From positions 8,370,001-8,434,000 of the forward strand of contig NZ_CP109055.1 in NCBI RefSeq assembly GCF_035975855.1: a stretch of 64,000 nt of DNA. The letters are read 5' to 3'. A program made the translations under genes and the position numbers. This document shows, in pieces, positions 7,540-16,142 of this stretch (its first letter is position 1; the number at the start of each line of letters is the position of its first letter). The DNA comes from Streptomyces sp. NBC_01304. Lineage in GTDB: Bacteria; Actinomycetota; Actinomycetes; Streptomycetales; Streptomycetaceae. Under the pieces are notes generated by a model, which had not been told where the DNA came from, did not search any database, and saw nothing but the letters and a program-made list of their open reading frames with translations.

Positions 7540-8337
7540 ATGGCACGTGTACGGTACGGCGCCCGCACCGAGGCGGAAATCAATGCGGCGCGCACCAAGA
7601 ACTCCAAGCTTCCGGACATCTGGTCCACGGGCGTCGTCGCCGTCTGGGAGAGCGATCCGGACGCGGTGGCCGCGGTGCTCCCGCCGCCTCTCAAGCCCAC
7701 CGGGCGGCCCCTGGTGCGGGCCAACATCAGCAAGGTCGACCTGCCGGGCTACCCGCTCGGCGCGGGCTCGGTCGCGGTGGCCGCGGAGCACAACGGCGTC
7801 GAGGGCTGGTACCCCCTCGTCATGCCGATGACCCACGAGCGGGCCCTGATCGGCGGCCGCGAGGTGTTCGGCGAGCCGAAGAAGCTGGGCGAGGTCACCG
7901 TCGAGCGCAACGGCCTGGTGGTGCGCGCCGCCCTGGCCCGGCACGGCATCGCCTTCGTCGAGGTGCGGGGCGCGGTGAGCGAGGTGCTGGAGCCGCCGGA
8001 GCCGAAGCAGAAGACCGACTTCTACTTCAAGTTCCTTCCCGCGGTGGACGGTTCGGGCTTCGACGCGGATCCGGTCCTGGTGCACTGCGTACGCAACGAG
8101 AAGGTGCGCAAGCTGGAGAAGATCACCGGCGATGTGGTCCTTCGGGAGTCGATGTTCGATCCCGTGGCCGATCTCCCGGTACGCACCCTCGTCGAGCTCA
8201 CCATCGGCGAGAAGACCACCGACCAGCAGGGCAAGGTCGTCGAACGGGTCAGCGCCCAGGCCCTGTTGCCGTACATCCACCAGCGCTACGACGACCCGCA
8301 GCAGATCCTCGACGGACCCCCGGAGGGCAGCGCGTAA
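7540..8337 (+). CDS. Acetoacetate decarboxylase family protein
   Basis: 265 residues, ATG 7540 with GAAGGGTGG upstream. It contains the family signature GGREVFGEPKKLGEV, where one of the two lysines should correspond to the Schiff-base lysine of acetoacetate decarboxylase. Family members decarboxylate beta-keto acids or catalyse related aldol/dehydration steps on keto-enol substrates. First gene of a coupled operon: its TAA overlaps the next ATG. A catabolic role on a keto acid intermediate is likely, but the substrate is not evident. Confidence 0.85.
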   Translation: MARVRYGARTEAEINAARTKNSKLPDIWSTGVVAVWESDPDAVAAVLPPPLKPTGRPLVRANISKVDLPGYPLGAGSVAVAAEHNGVEGWYPLVMPMTHERALIGGREVFGEPKKLGEVTVERNGLVVRAALARHGIAFVEVRGAVSEVLEPPEPKQKTDFYFKFLPAVDGSGFDADPVLVHCVRNEKVRKLEKITGDVVLRESMFDPVADLPVRTLVELTIGEKTTDQQGKVVERVSAQALLPYIHQRYDDPQQILDGPPEGSA

Positions 8338-9221
8338 TGGAGCTCAAAGCAGGCCAGGTGGCCGTCGTCACGGGGGCGGCCAGCGGCATCGGGCTCGCGA
8401 TGGCGCGGCGGTTCGCGGCGGACGGGCTGAAGGTCGTCCTCGCCGATGTCGAGGAGGGCGCCCTGGAGAAGGCGGCGGCCGAGCTCCGCGAGGACGGCGC
8501 CGACGTGCACGCGCGCGTGGTCGACGTTTCCGACCGGGACTCCGTCATGGCGCTTGCCGACGCCGCGTACGAGACGTACGGCGGTGTGCATGTGCTGTGC
8601 AACAACGCCGGTGTCGGATCCGGTGCCGAGGGCCGCATGTGGGAGCACGAGCCGAACGATTGGAAGTGGGCCTTCTCCGTCAACGTATGGGGCGTCTTCC
8701 ACGGCATCCAGGCGTTCCTGCCGCGCATGATCGCGAGCGGTGAGCGGGGGCACGTCGTCAACACCTCGTCCGGGGACGGCGGGATCGCACCACTGCCGAC
8801 CGCTTCCGTGTACGCCGTCACCAAGGCGGCGGTGGTGACGATGACCGAGTCGCTGTACGCGCATCTCAAGGCGGAGCACGCGCGCGTGGGCGCGTCCGTG
8901 CTGTTCCCGGGCCCGCACATGCTCCGTACCGGCCTGTGGGAGTCGCACCGCAACCGGCCCGACCGGTACGCGAAGGAACGTCCCCGCAAGACCCCCTACC
9001 GCAGCCTCGACAAGTGGGAGGCCGCGATGAAGGAGGCGGGGCAGGAGGTGCAGTTCACGCCGGTCGAGGAGGTCGCGGACTTCGTCGCCGAGGGCATCCG
9101 CGCGGACCGCTTCTGGCTGCTGCCCGACAGCGAGCACAGCGACCGGCAGATCAAGGCCAGGTCGCAGTCGATGCTCGACCGCGCCAATCCCGGGTACCTC
9201 GAGAGCTTCATCCTGGACTGA
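8337..9221 (+). CDS. SDR family NAD(P)-dependent oxidoreductase
   Basis: 294 residues; ATG 8337 overlaps the preceding stop. Complete classical SDR: VTGAASGIGLAMARRF for cofactor binding, NNAGVGSG, an active-site Ser in HVVNTSSGDGG, and YAVTKAAV as the catalytic YxxxK. The C-terminal 60 residues are longer than in basal SDRs and charged (YAKERPRKTPYRSLDKWE), a form often seen in hydroxysteroid or terpenoid dehydrogenases. It probably oxidises a hydroxyl in the pathway of this operon. Confidence 0.9.
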   Translation: MELKAGQVAVVTGAASGIGLAMARRFAADGLKVVLADVEEGALEKAAAELREDGADVHARVVDVSDRDSVMALADAAYETYGGVHVLCNNAGVGSGAEGRMWEHEPNDWKWAFSVNVWGVFHGIQAFLPRMIASGERGHVVNTSSGDGGIAPLPTASVYAVTKAAVVTMTESLYAHLKAEHARVGASVLFPGPHMLRTGLWESHRNRPDRYAKERPRKTPYRSLDKWEAAMKEAGQEVQFTPVEEVADFVAEGIRADRFWLLPDSEHSDRQIKARSQSMLDRANPGYLESFILD

Positions 9222-9230
9222 GGAGCCGCC

Positions 9231-10553
9231 ATGACTGAAGACGTACGCAATGCGCAGGACCCGTACCTGATCATCTCCTCGGACTGCCACGCCGGGCTGC
9301 CCACCGAGGAGTACCGGCCCTATCTGGACTCCCGCTTCCACCGGGACTTCGACGAGTTCCTCGCGGGCCGCGACCGGCGTCGCGAGGAGATGACGCGGCT
9401 CGGCGTACGCAACGAGGCCTTCGCCGACAAGTGGTTCAGCGACAACGAGGAGGGCCTCAAGGGCGGCTGGGACGTGGCCCAGCGGCTCAAGGAGCTGGAC
9501 GGCGACGGGGTGGCCGCCGAGGTCGTCTTCCCGGACGCCGACGCCGTCGACAGCCAGACCGCCGCGCCCTTCGGCGTCGGCCTCGGGCTCTCCGGCGACC
9601 AGGACCCCGAGCTGGGCATGGCGGGCGCGCAGGCGCACAACCGCTGGCTGGCGGAGTTCGTCGGCCAGAACCCCGAACGGCACTGCGGAGTCGCCCTGTT
9701 GCCCATCACGGGCGAGGTCGACCGCGTGGTCGCGGAGATCCACCGGGCCAAGGAGTCCGGCCTCGGCGCCCTGATGGTGCCGTCCATGTGGGTCGACAAG
9801 GCGCCCTACCACGACCGGCGTTACGACCCGATCTGGGCGGCCGCCGCCGAGACCGGGATGCCGATGGTCACGCACTCGGGCGCGGCCCCGCGCCACGAGT
9901 ACGGCGACCACCTCGGCATCTACGTCTCCGAGGTCACCTGGTGGCCGGCCCGCCCGCTGCACTTCCTGCTCTGGTCCGGCGTCTTCGAGCGCCACCCGGG
10001 GCTCAAGTTCGGGGTCGCGGAGTCGGGTTGCTGGTGGCTGCCGAACCTCCTGTGGTTCATGGACCGCCTCTACCTGGGCGCGCACGGCGGCAAGAAGCTC
10101 TCGCCGTTCGCCGAGCTGAAGCGGCCGCCGAGCGAGTACCTGGACCGCCAGATCTTCATCTGCGCGACCAATACCAAGCGCCGCGAGCTCGCCCAGCGCT
10201 ACGAGATAGGCGTCGACAACATCCTGTGGGGCTCCGACTTCCCGCACCCGGAAGGCACTTGGCCCGACACGCGCGCGTGGTTGCGGAAAACCTTCCATGA
10301 CATCCCGGTCGCCGAGACTCGCCGCATGCTCGGCCTCGCGGCCGCCGACGTGTTCGGCTTCGACACCGAGGCGCTGGCCCCGCTCGCCCGCCGCATCGGC
10401 CCGACCCCGGCCGACCTCGGCCAGAGCGACGACCAGGCGGCCGTCGAGGCGTCCTGGGCGCGCTCGCGCGAGGTGGGCCGGCACTGGCTGACGGACAACG
10501 ACTTCCCGGTGATGGGCCCGGCGCCTGCTGCCGACCTGGGGGTGAACCCATGA
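9231..10553 (+). CDS. Amidohydrolase family protein (ACMSD-like), first of a pair
   Basis: 440 residues, ATG 9231 with GAGGAG 6 bp upstream. Amidohydrolase_2 fold: N-terminal ISSDCHAG supplies a metal-binding His, the middle has VTHSGAAPRHEYG, and the C-terminal part has the conserved Asp in LWGSDFPHPEGTWPDT. Relatives include aminocarboxymuconate-semialdehyde decarboxylase and ring-cleavage hydrolases; the true substrate is unknown. Coupled to the next, paralogous gene by a 4-bp overlap. Confidence 0.88.
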   Translation: MTEDVRNAQDPYLIISSDCHAGLPTEEYRPYLDSRFHRDFDEFLAGRDRRREEMTRLGVRNEAFADKWFSDNEEGLKGGWDVAQRLKELDGDGVAAEVVFPDADAVDSQTAAPFGVGLGLSGDQDPELGMAGAQAHNRWLAEFVGQNPERHCGVALLPITGEVDRVVAEIHRAKESGLGALMVPSMWVDKAPYHDRRYDPIWAAAAETGMPMVTHSGAAPRHEYGDHLGIYVSEVTWWPARPLHFLLWSGVFERHPGLKFGVAESGCWWLPNLLWFMDRLYLGAHGGKKLSPFAELKRPPSEYLDRQIFICATNTKRRELAQRYEIGVDNILWGSDFPHPEGTWPDTRAWLRKTFHDIPVAETRRMLGLAAADVFGFDTEALAPLARRIGPTPADLGQSDDQAAVEASWARSREVGRHWLTDNDFPVMGPAPAADLGVNP

Positions 10554-11806
10554 CACAGCCCTTCGCGCCGAAGGAGCCCGGCGACCGCTACACGGTCGTC
10601 TCCGCCGACTGCCACGCCGGGGCCGATCTCCTCGACTACAAGCCCTACTTGGAGTCCAAGCACCACGACGCGTTCGAGGCGTGGGCGGCCACGTACGTCA
10701 ATCCGTACGAGGACCTGCTCGCCGACACGGCCGACAAGAACTGGAACTCGGACCGCCGCATCGCCGAGCTGGAGGAGGACGGCATCGTCGCGGAGGTGGT
10801 GTTCCCCAACACCATCCCGCCCTTCTTCCCCACCGCGTCCCTGATGGCCCCGGCCCCGACCAGCGAGGAGTTCGAGCAGCGGTGGGCGGGGCTGCGCGCG
10901 CACAACCGCTGGCTCGCCGACTTCTGCGCGGCCGCGCCCGGGCGCCGTGCGGGCGTCTTCCAGATCCTCCTCAACGACGTCGACGAGGCCGTGAAGGAGA
11001 TCCGCTGGGCCCATGAGGCGGGCCTGACGGGCGGGTTGCTGCTGCCCGGTACGCCGCCGGGCTCGGGTCTGCCGGAGCTGTACTCGGCGACGTACGACCG
11101 CATCTGGGCGACCTGCGCGGAGCTCGGCGTCCCGGTCAACCACCACGCGGGCTCCGCCTCCCCGCCCCTCGGTGACGAACCGGCCGCACGCGCGGTCTTC
11201 ATGGTGGAGACCACCTGGTTCTCGCACCGGGCCCTCTGGCACCTGATCTTCGGCGGCGCCTTCCGCCGCCACCCCTCCCTCAAGTTCGTGCTGACCGAGC
11301 AGGGTTCCGGCTGGATCCCGGGCGTGCTCGACATGCTGGACTACTACCACGGGCGCCTGGTCGCGGCCGCGTCGAAGCGGGCCGGGACGGCGGAGTCCAA
11401 GTTCGGCGCCGGGCTCGCGGAGTCGATGGGCAAGGGGCCGTCGGCGGTCTGGCAGGACAACTGCTACGTCGGCGCCAGCTTCATGCGCCCGCACGAGGTG
11501 CCGCTGCGCGACCGGATCGGCCTCGACAAGATCATGTGGGGCAGCGACTACCCGCACGACGAGGGAACGTACCCGTACTCGCGCGAAGGCCTGCGCATCG
11601 CGTACGCAGGGCTGCCGCCTGCGGAGATCGCGGCGATGGTGGGCGGCAACACGGCGCGGGTCTACGGCTTCGACCTGGCCTACTTGGACACCCTGGCCGC
11701 GAAGGTCGGTCCCACGGTGGCGGAGCTATCGGAGCCGCTGGAGAAGGCCCCCGAGGACGCCACGTCGCCGGTGTTCGCGCGGGGCGGGAAGGTACGCGTC
11801 TGGTGA
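10550..11806 (+). CDS. Amidohydrolase family protein (ACMSD-like), second of a pair
   Basis: 418 residues, ATG 10550. Paralogue of the preceding gene: VVSADCHAGADLLDYKPYL at the N-terminus, NHHAGSASPPLG in the middle, and MWGSDYPHDEGTYPYS with the metal Asp. Two adjacent, clearly different copies suggest a hetero-oligomer or two successive hydrolytic steps. Last gene of the TetR-controlled operon; no strong terminator is visible before the next gene 44 bp downstream. Confidence 0.88.
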   Translation: MTQPFAPKEPGDRYTVVSADCHAGADLLDYKPYLESKHHDAFEAWAATYVNPYEDLLADTADKNWNSDRRIAELEEDGIVAEVVFPNTIPPFFPTASLMAPAPTSEEFEQRWAGLRAHNRWLADFCAAAPGRRAGVFQILLNDVDEAVKEIRWAHEAGLTGGLLLPGTPPGSGLPELYSATYDRIWATCAELGVPVNHHAGSASPPLGDEPAARAVFMVETTWFSHRALWHLIFGGAFRRHPSLKFVLTEQGSGWIPGVLDMLDYYHGRLVAAASKRAGTAESKFGAGLAESMGKGPSAVWQDNCYVGASFMRPHEVPLRDRIGLDKIMWGSDYPHDEGTYPYSREGLRIAYAGLPPAEIAAMVGGNTARVYGFDLAYLDTLAAKVGPTVAELSEPLEKAPEDATSPVFARGGKVRVW

Positions 11807-11850
11807 GTCGATGCCCGGGCGGGGAGGGGCTCGCGTGAGACCCTCCCCGC

Positions 11851-12606
11851 GTGACTGAGACTGCACCGCACGGCGGCGAGGCCCACGACGGAGATCAGAC
11901 CGCACCGCACGGCGGCGAGGCCCACGACGGAGACATGAGTACGCGCCTGAACTGGCTGCGAGCGGCGGTGCTCGGGGCCAACGACGGCATCGTCTCCACG
12001 GCGGGCCTCGTCGTCGGTGTGGCGGGCGCGACGGGGGACCGGGGCACGCTCCTGACGGCCGGGCTCGCGGGTCTGCTGGCCGGCTCGATGTCGATGGCGG
12101 CGGGGGAGTACGTGTCGGTCTCGACGCAGCGGGCCTCGGAGAAGGCGGCGCTGGCGCTGGAGCGGCGCGAGCTCCGGGAGCAGCCGGATGCCGAACTGGA
12201 CGAACTGGCCGGGCTGTTGGAGGCGCGGGGGCTGAGCGCTTCGGTGGCCCGGGAGGCGGCTCAGCAGCTCACGGAGAAGGACGCCCTTCGTGCGCACGCG
12301 CGCGTGGAGCTGGGCATCAACCCGGACGAGCTGATGAACCCGTGGCACGCGGCATGGGCGTCGTTCCTGGCCTTCACGGCGGGGGCGCTGCTGCCGTTGC
12401 TGGCGATGGTGCTGCCGGGGGCGGGGTGGCGGGTGCCGGTGACGGTGGTCTCCGTGCTGGTCGCGCTGGTGATCACGGGGTGGGTGAGTGCGCGGCTCGG
12501 GCAGTCGCCGGTGCGGGGGGCGGTGGTGCGGAATGTGGTGGGGGGTGCGTTGGCCATGGCTGTTACTTATGGGGTGGGGGCTTTGTTGGGGGCGGTGGGG
12601 GTGTGA
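11851..12606 (+). CDS. VIT1/CCC1 family iron/manganese transporter
   Basis: 251 residues from GTG 11851. The family core starts at about residue 29 (MSTRLNWLRAAVLGANDGIV), so ATG 11936 is an alternative, perhaps ancestral, start. The VIT signature GANDGIVSTAGLVVGV is followed by SMAAGEYVSVSTQ, a cytosolic metal-binding helical region rich in Glu, and three C-terminal membrane helices. These proteins export or store Fe2+/Mn2+. The N-terminal extension is an exact duplication of the His/Asp-rich peptide HGGEAHDGD. The 3' end of the gene is unusually rich in G runs. Confidence 0.88.
   Translation: MTETAPHGGEAHDGDQTAPHGGEAHDGDMSTRLNWLRAAVLGANDGIVSTAGLVVGVAGATGDRGTLLTAGLAGLLAGSMSMAAGEYVSVSTQRASEKAALALERRELREQPDAELDELAGLLEARGLSASVAREAAQQLTEKDALRAHARVELGINPDELMNPWHAAWASFLAFTAGALLPLLAMVLPGAGWRVPVTVVSVLVALVITGWVSARLGQSPVRGAVVRNVVGGALAMAVTYGVGALLGAVGV
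11863..11933 (+). repeat. 39-bp-period direct repeat in the VIT gene N-terminus
   Basis: Two identical 32-bp copies (11863-11894 and 11902-11933) at a 39-bp period, in frame, each coding for APHGGEAHDGD. It lies between the GTG start and the conserved beginning of the VIT domain. Confidence 0.9.
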
Positions 12607-12612
12607 GGGGGC

Positions 12613-15600
12613 TCAGCGTCTGATGAGGCGGTGGGCGGGGAGTAGGTCTTCGCCGAGCACGGGAGCCTCGCCCGACAGGTTGACGGTGATGTGATCCAGG
12701 CCTGCCAAGGGGCTCAGGTCGACGGGTTCTCCGGCCTGCGTGCACTCCGCGATCCACACGCTTGCCAGAGCTGGCCAGTCCCGCAACGGACCGAGGCCGT
12801 GCGGGATCTCGCAGCGCCACAGGTCGAGTTCCTTGAGGTGGGAACTGAGATTGCCGAGGCGGCCCAGGTCTGAGGTCGCGTACTGGATGCGCAGGAATGT
12901 GAGAGGCATCGTCTCGGGCACCAGGCCGAGCTGAGAGTTCTGTAACGGTCCGGAGACCGACAGCCGGCCCAACTGCGCCCAGCTTGCGATCCCTTCGAGC
13001 GCGATGTGCTGTGTGCCCGAGTAGAGCGACAGGCGACTGAGGTCCGGACCGAACGGGAGCTCGCCGACGCTGCGTACCGGAGCCGGGTAGTTGAGGCCCA
13101 CGGACCGCAGGGACCGCATGTCCAACAGGGGTGCCAACGAGAGCTCCGGCTCCAGCGCGACGAGGCTCAGATGCTTGACCTCACTCGCGGCCAGCGGGGA
13201 CAGGTCGCGCAGGGCGGAGCACCCGAGGAGGGAGACCGACCGCAGCGGGGCGAGACCAGCCAGTGGCCCGAGGCCGGTGAGTGCGGAGTTGTTCGCCAGA
13301 GCCAGTGCATCCAGCTCTCGCAGCGGTCGCATCGGCGTCAGGTCCGTGTGGTCCCCGCTCACCTGCACCCACTTGACCTGCGGTGTGAACCGCAGCGCCC
13401 GCAACTGCTGTGCGGTTCGTACATGTAGGTACGTGTCCGTCCAATTGCCGGCGGCCAGCACGTCCCGCGCATATGAGTCGGCTTCGAACTCCCCCCAGGC
13501 CCACGACACTTGCCTAGCCACCCGATGCCGCTCGTCCTGCCGGTACCGGGAGATCACCGCGAGTCCTGCATCCCCGCCGATCAGCCCGGCGGTCTTGACC
13601 ACCGCCTCGGCCGAGAACTCGTCGAGGTCGTCCGGGCCTGGCAGCAGTTCCAGCACCAGCTCGCCGACAGCTGCCAGCTGATCCGCTTCCGCCAGGGAGC
13701 GCGGCGGCACCAACTCCTCGGTTCGATCCTCAACTTCGGCCCGCACCTTGGGGTCCAGCTCCGGCGCGTGCTCCAGGCTGGCCGCGGCAAGCAACACCAG
13801 CCGATGCCGCCACCGCTGCGTCTTGTCCGCCCGTCGCAACAACTGCCGCAGCAACCGTGACCGCTCCTCCACGCGCGCGTGCCCGACAGCCATCCGTACG
13901 ACGTCGTCCCACGAGTCGTCGTGCGCGTTCCGCACCAGGACCCCGAAGTCGCGGGCTTCGACCGCCGCCTTGGCGCCCAGATAGTCCTGGAACGTCCGGT
14001 GTACGAAGTGCACGGCACCTGGTGCCGGTTCGCGCAGCAGGCCGCTGCGGATCAGCAGGTGGGCGAAAACCTGCTCCGCGTCGCCCTGCGCCCGCACCTG
14101 CGGCATCGCATCGAGCCACTCATCGATCATCTCGACGGCCTCCGCACGCGAGGCCTGCACTTGTCCGTTGCGGATCAGCCAGTACGCGAGCCGCTGCAGC
14201 AGCGCCGTCTGCTCCTCTCGGGTCAGTGAGACGCCTTCCACAGCGGTGATCTCACGCTCGGTATCGCGGCGTACGAGCAGCATGTCCAGGGCCGCGTCGT
14301 ACAGCTCCTTGCGCGCCCGTGGCAGCTGCATGCGCCGGTCACGGTTCAGGGCGCACAGCAGCGCGCACATCAGCGGATTGGTGGCCAATCGCCCCAGGTC
14401 CTGGCGGGTGGCCACCGCCTGGCCCAGGGCGGCCTCGTACGTGTCGAGCAGTTCCTGTTCCCGCTCGACGGCGCACTCCTGGCGCGCGGCGTCGTGCCAG
14501 CGTCCGATGAAGGCCCGGATGTCGTCGCGCTCCATGGGCAGCAGCGAGTGCGCCACGAATCCCTCGCCGGACAGCCAGCCTTCGGGCACTGCGGCCGGCC
14601 TGGTGGTGACGACATAACGGGCCCGGGGAAAGGCCGCGATGAGAGATCTGAGCCATTTCTCCGTACGGCTCCGCAGTCGCATCGGCACTTCGTCGACACC
14701 GTCGATGAGGACCAACGCCCGCCCGTTGGCCAGCAGTTCCTCGGCCCACCCGCCGGGTGCGGAGCCGTGCAGCGGAACTCCGGCTGCCCGCAGAAACCCC
14801 TCCGGCATGGGGAGATCGGCGGACGCGGTGAACGAGCGGAGCTGCAGGACGAAGGGGACGTACCGGTTCAAGTCTGCCAGTTCGGGGCCGAAGCTTCGGC
14901 GCGCGGCGTTCAGAGCGAGCCACTGCACGAGGGTGCTCTTGCCTGAGCCTGCCCCGCCATGCAGCAGCAGCCGCTCGGAGTCGGCGAAGGCCTCCTCGAT
15001 CCTGGTCATCGTCGGTATGGCGCGCGGTGATTCGAGGCCGCCCTCCAGGCCGGGGCTGTCCCGCTCGCTGCTCACCCCCAGGCTGATGTACGCCGTATCC
15101 AGCGACCACTCGGCCCGCGCCCGCCCGCCGAGCGTCAGCCCGAACAGCTCAAGCCGCCCATGAGTCTGCGCGACGAAGTCCGCGTACCGCTGCTCGAAGT
15201 CCAGCGCCACGGCATCGGGCGTCGACCTCCGCAGCCCCTCCAGCAGCTCCTGCGTACGCCCCACCCGCCGAGCCTGCTCCACCACCGCCCGCCCCGCAAA
15301 CGACGGATCCGCGGTCACCTGTTCCACCGCGTGCGCGCAGCACAACAGCAACAGCTCCTCGTAAAGGGCTTGCCCCCGCTCGCTCAACCCCGCATCAACC
15401 GAACGCAGTTCACCCCGCAAGCGCCCCGGATCAAGGTCCACCGCAAACACACGCGAGACATCAATGGACCCCGCCGAGGCAAACGCATCCCCCACCGCCG
15501 CGACCGCCGCAAGCCGCTCGTGCTCGGGCAGCCCCGAGTACCCGTGAGCCAGCCGCCCCGCCAGCACCTTCACCAGCCGCCCGGCATCCACCTCGGCCGA

Positions 15601-15747
15601 GGCCGCCCGCCGACCGCGAGGCCCCGGCGCACGCCGCACCGGATCCCGCACGAGCCCCGCCCCCGCCCGAGGGGCGAGCAGCGACTTGGCCACCGCCGAC
15701 ACCACCGACCCCGCCAGCTTGGCCAGCGCAACTTCGAGTCCCTGCAA
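12613..15747 (-). CDS. NACHT-domain STAND ATPase with leucine-rich-repeat-like C-terminus
   Basis: 1044 residues. The start is TTG 15747, supported by GGAGGA six bases upstream; no ATG nearby has a ribosome site. Residues 1-250 are helical and resemble NACHT N-terminal helical (NNH) domains of actinobacteria. The NACHT ATPase spans about 255-420: Walker A GGAGSGKST at 264-272, Walker B LVLIDGVDE near 345-353, and an RYVVTTRP sensor segment. HFVHRTFQDYLGAKAAVE is the conserved motif after the winged-helix part. Residues about 802-1025 are irregular leucine-rich repeats (LRELDALALANN, LRSVSLLGCSALRDLSPL). Known bacterial NACHT proteins include antiphage NLR-like sensors; the effector activity here is not evident. 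Divergent from the Clp_N gene. Confidence 0.88.
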   Translation of the reverse strand: MQGLEVALAKLAGSVVSAVAKSLLAPRAGAGLVRDPVRRAPGPRGRRAASAEVDAGRLVKVLAGRLAHGYSGLPEHERLAAVAAVGDAFASAGSIDVSRVFAVDLDPGRLRGELRSVDAGLSERGQALYEELLLLCCAHAVEQVTADPSFAGRAVVEQARRVGRTQELLEGLRRSTPDAVALDFEQRYADFVAQTHGRLELFGLTLGGRARAEWSLDTAYISLGVSSERDSPGLEGGLESPRAIPTMTRIEEAFADSERLLLHGGAGSGKSTLVQWLALNAARRSFGPELADLNRYVPFVLQLRSFTASADLPMPEGFLRAAGVPLHGSAPGGWAEELLANGRALVLIDGVDEVPMRLRSRTEKWLRSLIAAFPRARYVVTTRPAAVPEGWLSGEGFVAHSLLPMERDDIRAFIGRWHDAARQECAVEREQELLDTYEAALGQAVATRQDLGRLATNPLMCALLCALNRDRRMQLPRARKELYDAALDMLLVRRDTEREITAVEGVSLTREEQTALLQRLAYWLIRNGQVQASRAEAVEMIDEWLDAMPQVRAQGDAEQVFAHLLIRSGLLREPAPGAVHFVHRTFQDYLGAKAAVEARDFGVLVRNAHDDSWDDVVRMAVGHARVEERSRLLRQLLRRADKTQRWRHRLVLLAAASLEHAPELDPKVRAEVEDRTEELVPPRSLAEADQLAAVGELVLELLPGPDDLDEFSAEAVVKTAGLIGGDAGLAVISRYRQDERHRVARQVSWAWGEFEADSYARDVLAAGNWTDTYLHVRTAQQLRALRFTPQVKWVQVSGDHTDLTPMRPLRELDALALANNSALTGLGPLAGLAPLRSVSLLGCSALRDLSPLAASEVKHLSLVALEPELSLAPLLDMRSLRSVGLNYPAPVRSVGELPFGPDLSRLSLYSGTQHIALEGIASWAQLGRLSVSGPLQNSQLGLVPETMPLTFLRIQYATSDLGRLGNLSSHLKELDLWRCEIPHGLGPLRDWPALASVWIAECTQAGEPVDLSPLAGLDHITVNLSGEAPVLGEDLLPAHRLIRR

Positions 15748-15789
15748 GGGTGTTCCTCCCGGCGCGCCCATCCATGGACCCTGAATCGT

Positions 15790-16032
15790 ATGCCGGACGA
15801 CCGAACTCCCGTACCCGCAACTCCCGTACCGACGCCGCGATATGAGCGAGTGGTCGCCGAGGCGTCCCGCATCGCCGCCGACCTCGGCCACGGCTACGTA
15901 GGCGTGGAGCATCTCTTCCTCGCCATCCTCCGCGACCCCGACTCGGTCCCCACGCAAGTGCTCGCCGAGATCATCGCCCTGGCCGACCTGGACGCACGGC
16001 TGAGCGAGGTGATGCGCACGTACGGGGACTGA
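15790..16032 (+). CDS. Stand-alone Clp repeat (Clp_N) domain small protein
   Basis: 80 residues, ATG 15790. After about 15 Pro-rich residues it has one Clp N-terminal repeat: RYERVVAEASRIAADLGHGY followed by the diagnostic VGVEHLFLAILRD, where families have GTEHLLLAL. No AAA+ module follows, so it is not a Clp ATPase. Free Clp_N proteins could act as adaptors or sensors of a protease or of another STAND protein. It starts 42 bp from the divergent NACHT start, so the two share a promoter region. A functional link is inference. Confidence 0.75.
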   Translation: MPDDRTPVPATPVPTPRYERVVAEASRIAADLGHGYVGVEHLFLAILRDPDSVPTQVLAEIIALADLDARLSEVMRTYGD

Positions 16033-16142
16033 CGCCCCATGGCCATTGGCGGAGATCGACAAGGATCACCCCCCGTACCCCGGGTAATACTTGTCGGTAA
16101 CAACGTCTAGCCGCGACCGCGAATCGCGCCTACGGTGCACGC

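Noticed and set aside
15748..16062. NACHT protein starting at the upstream in-frame ATG (16062)
   Set aside because: That extension reads through the Clp_N gene in antisense; TTG 15747 has a strong ribosome site.
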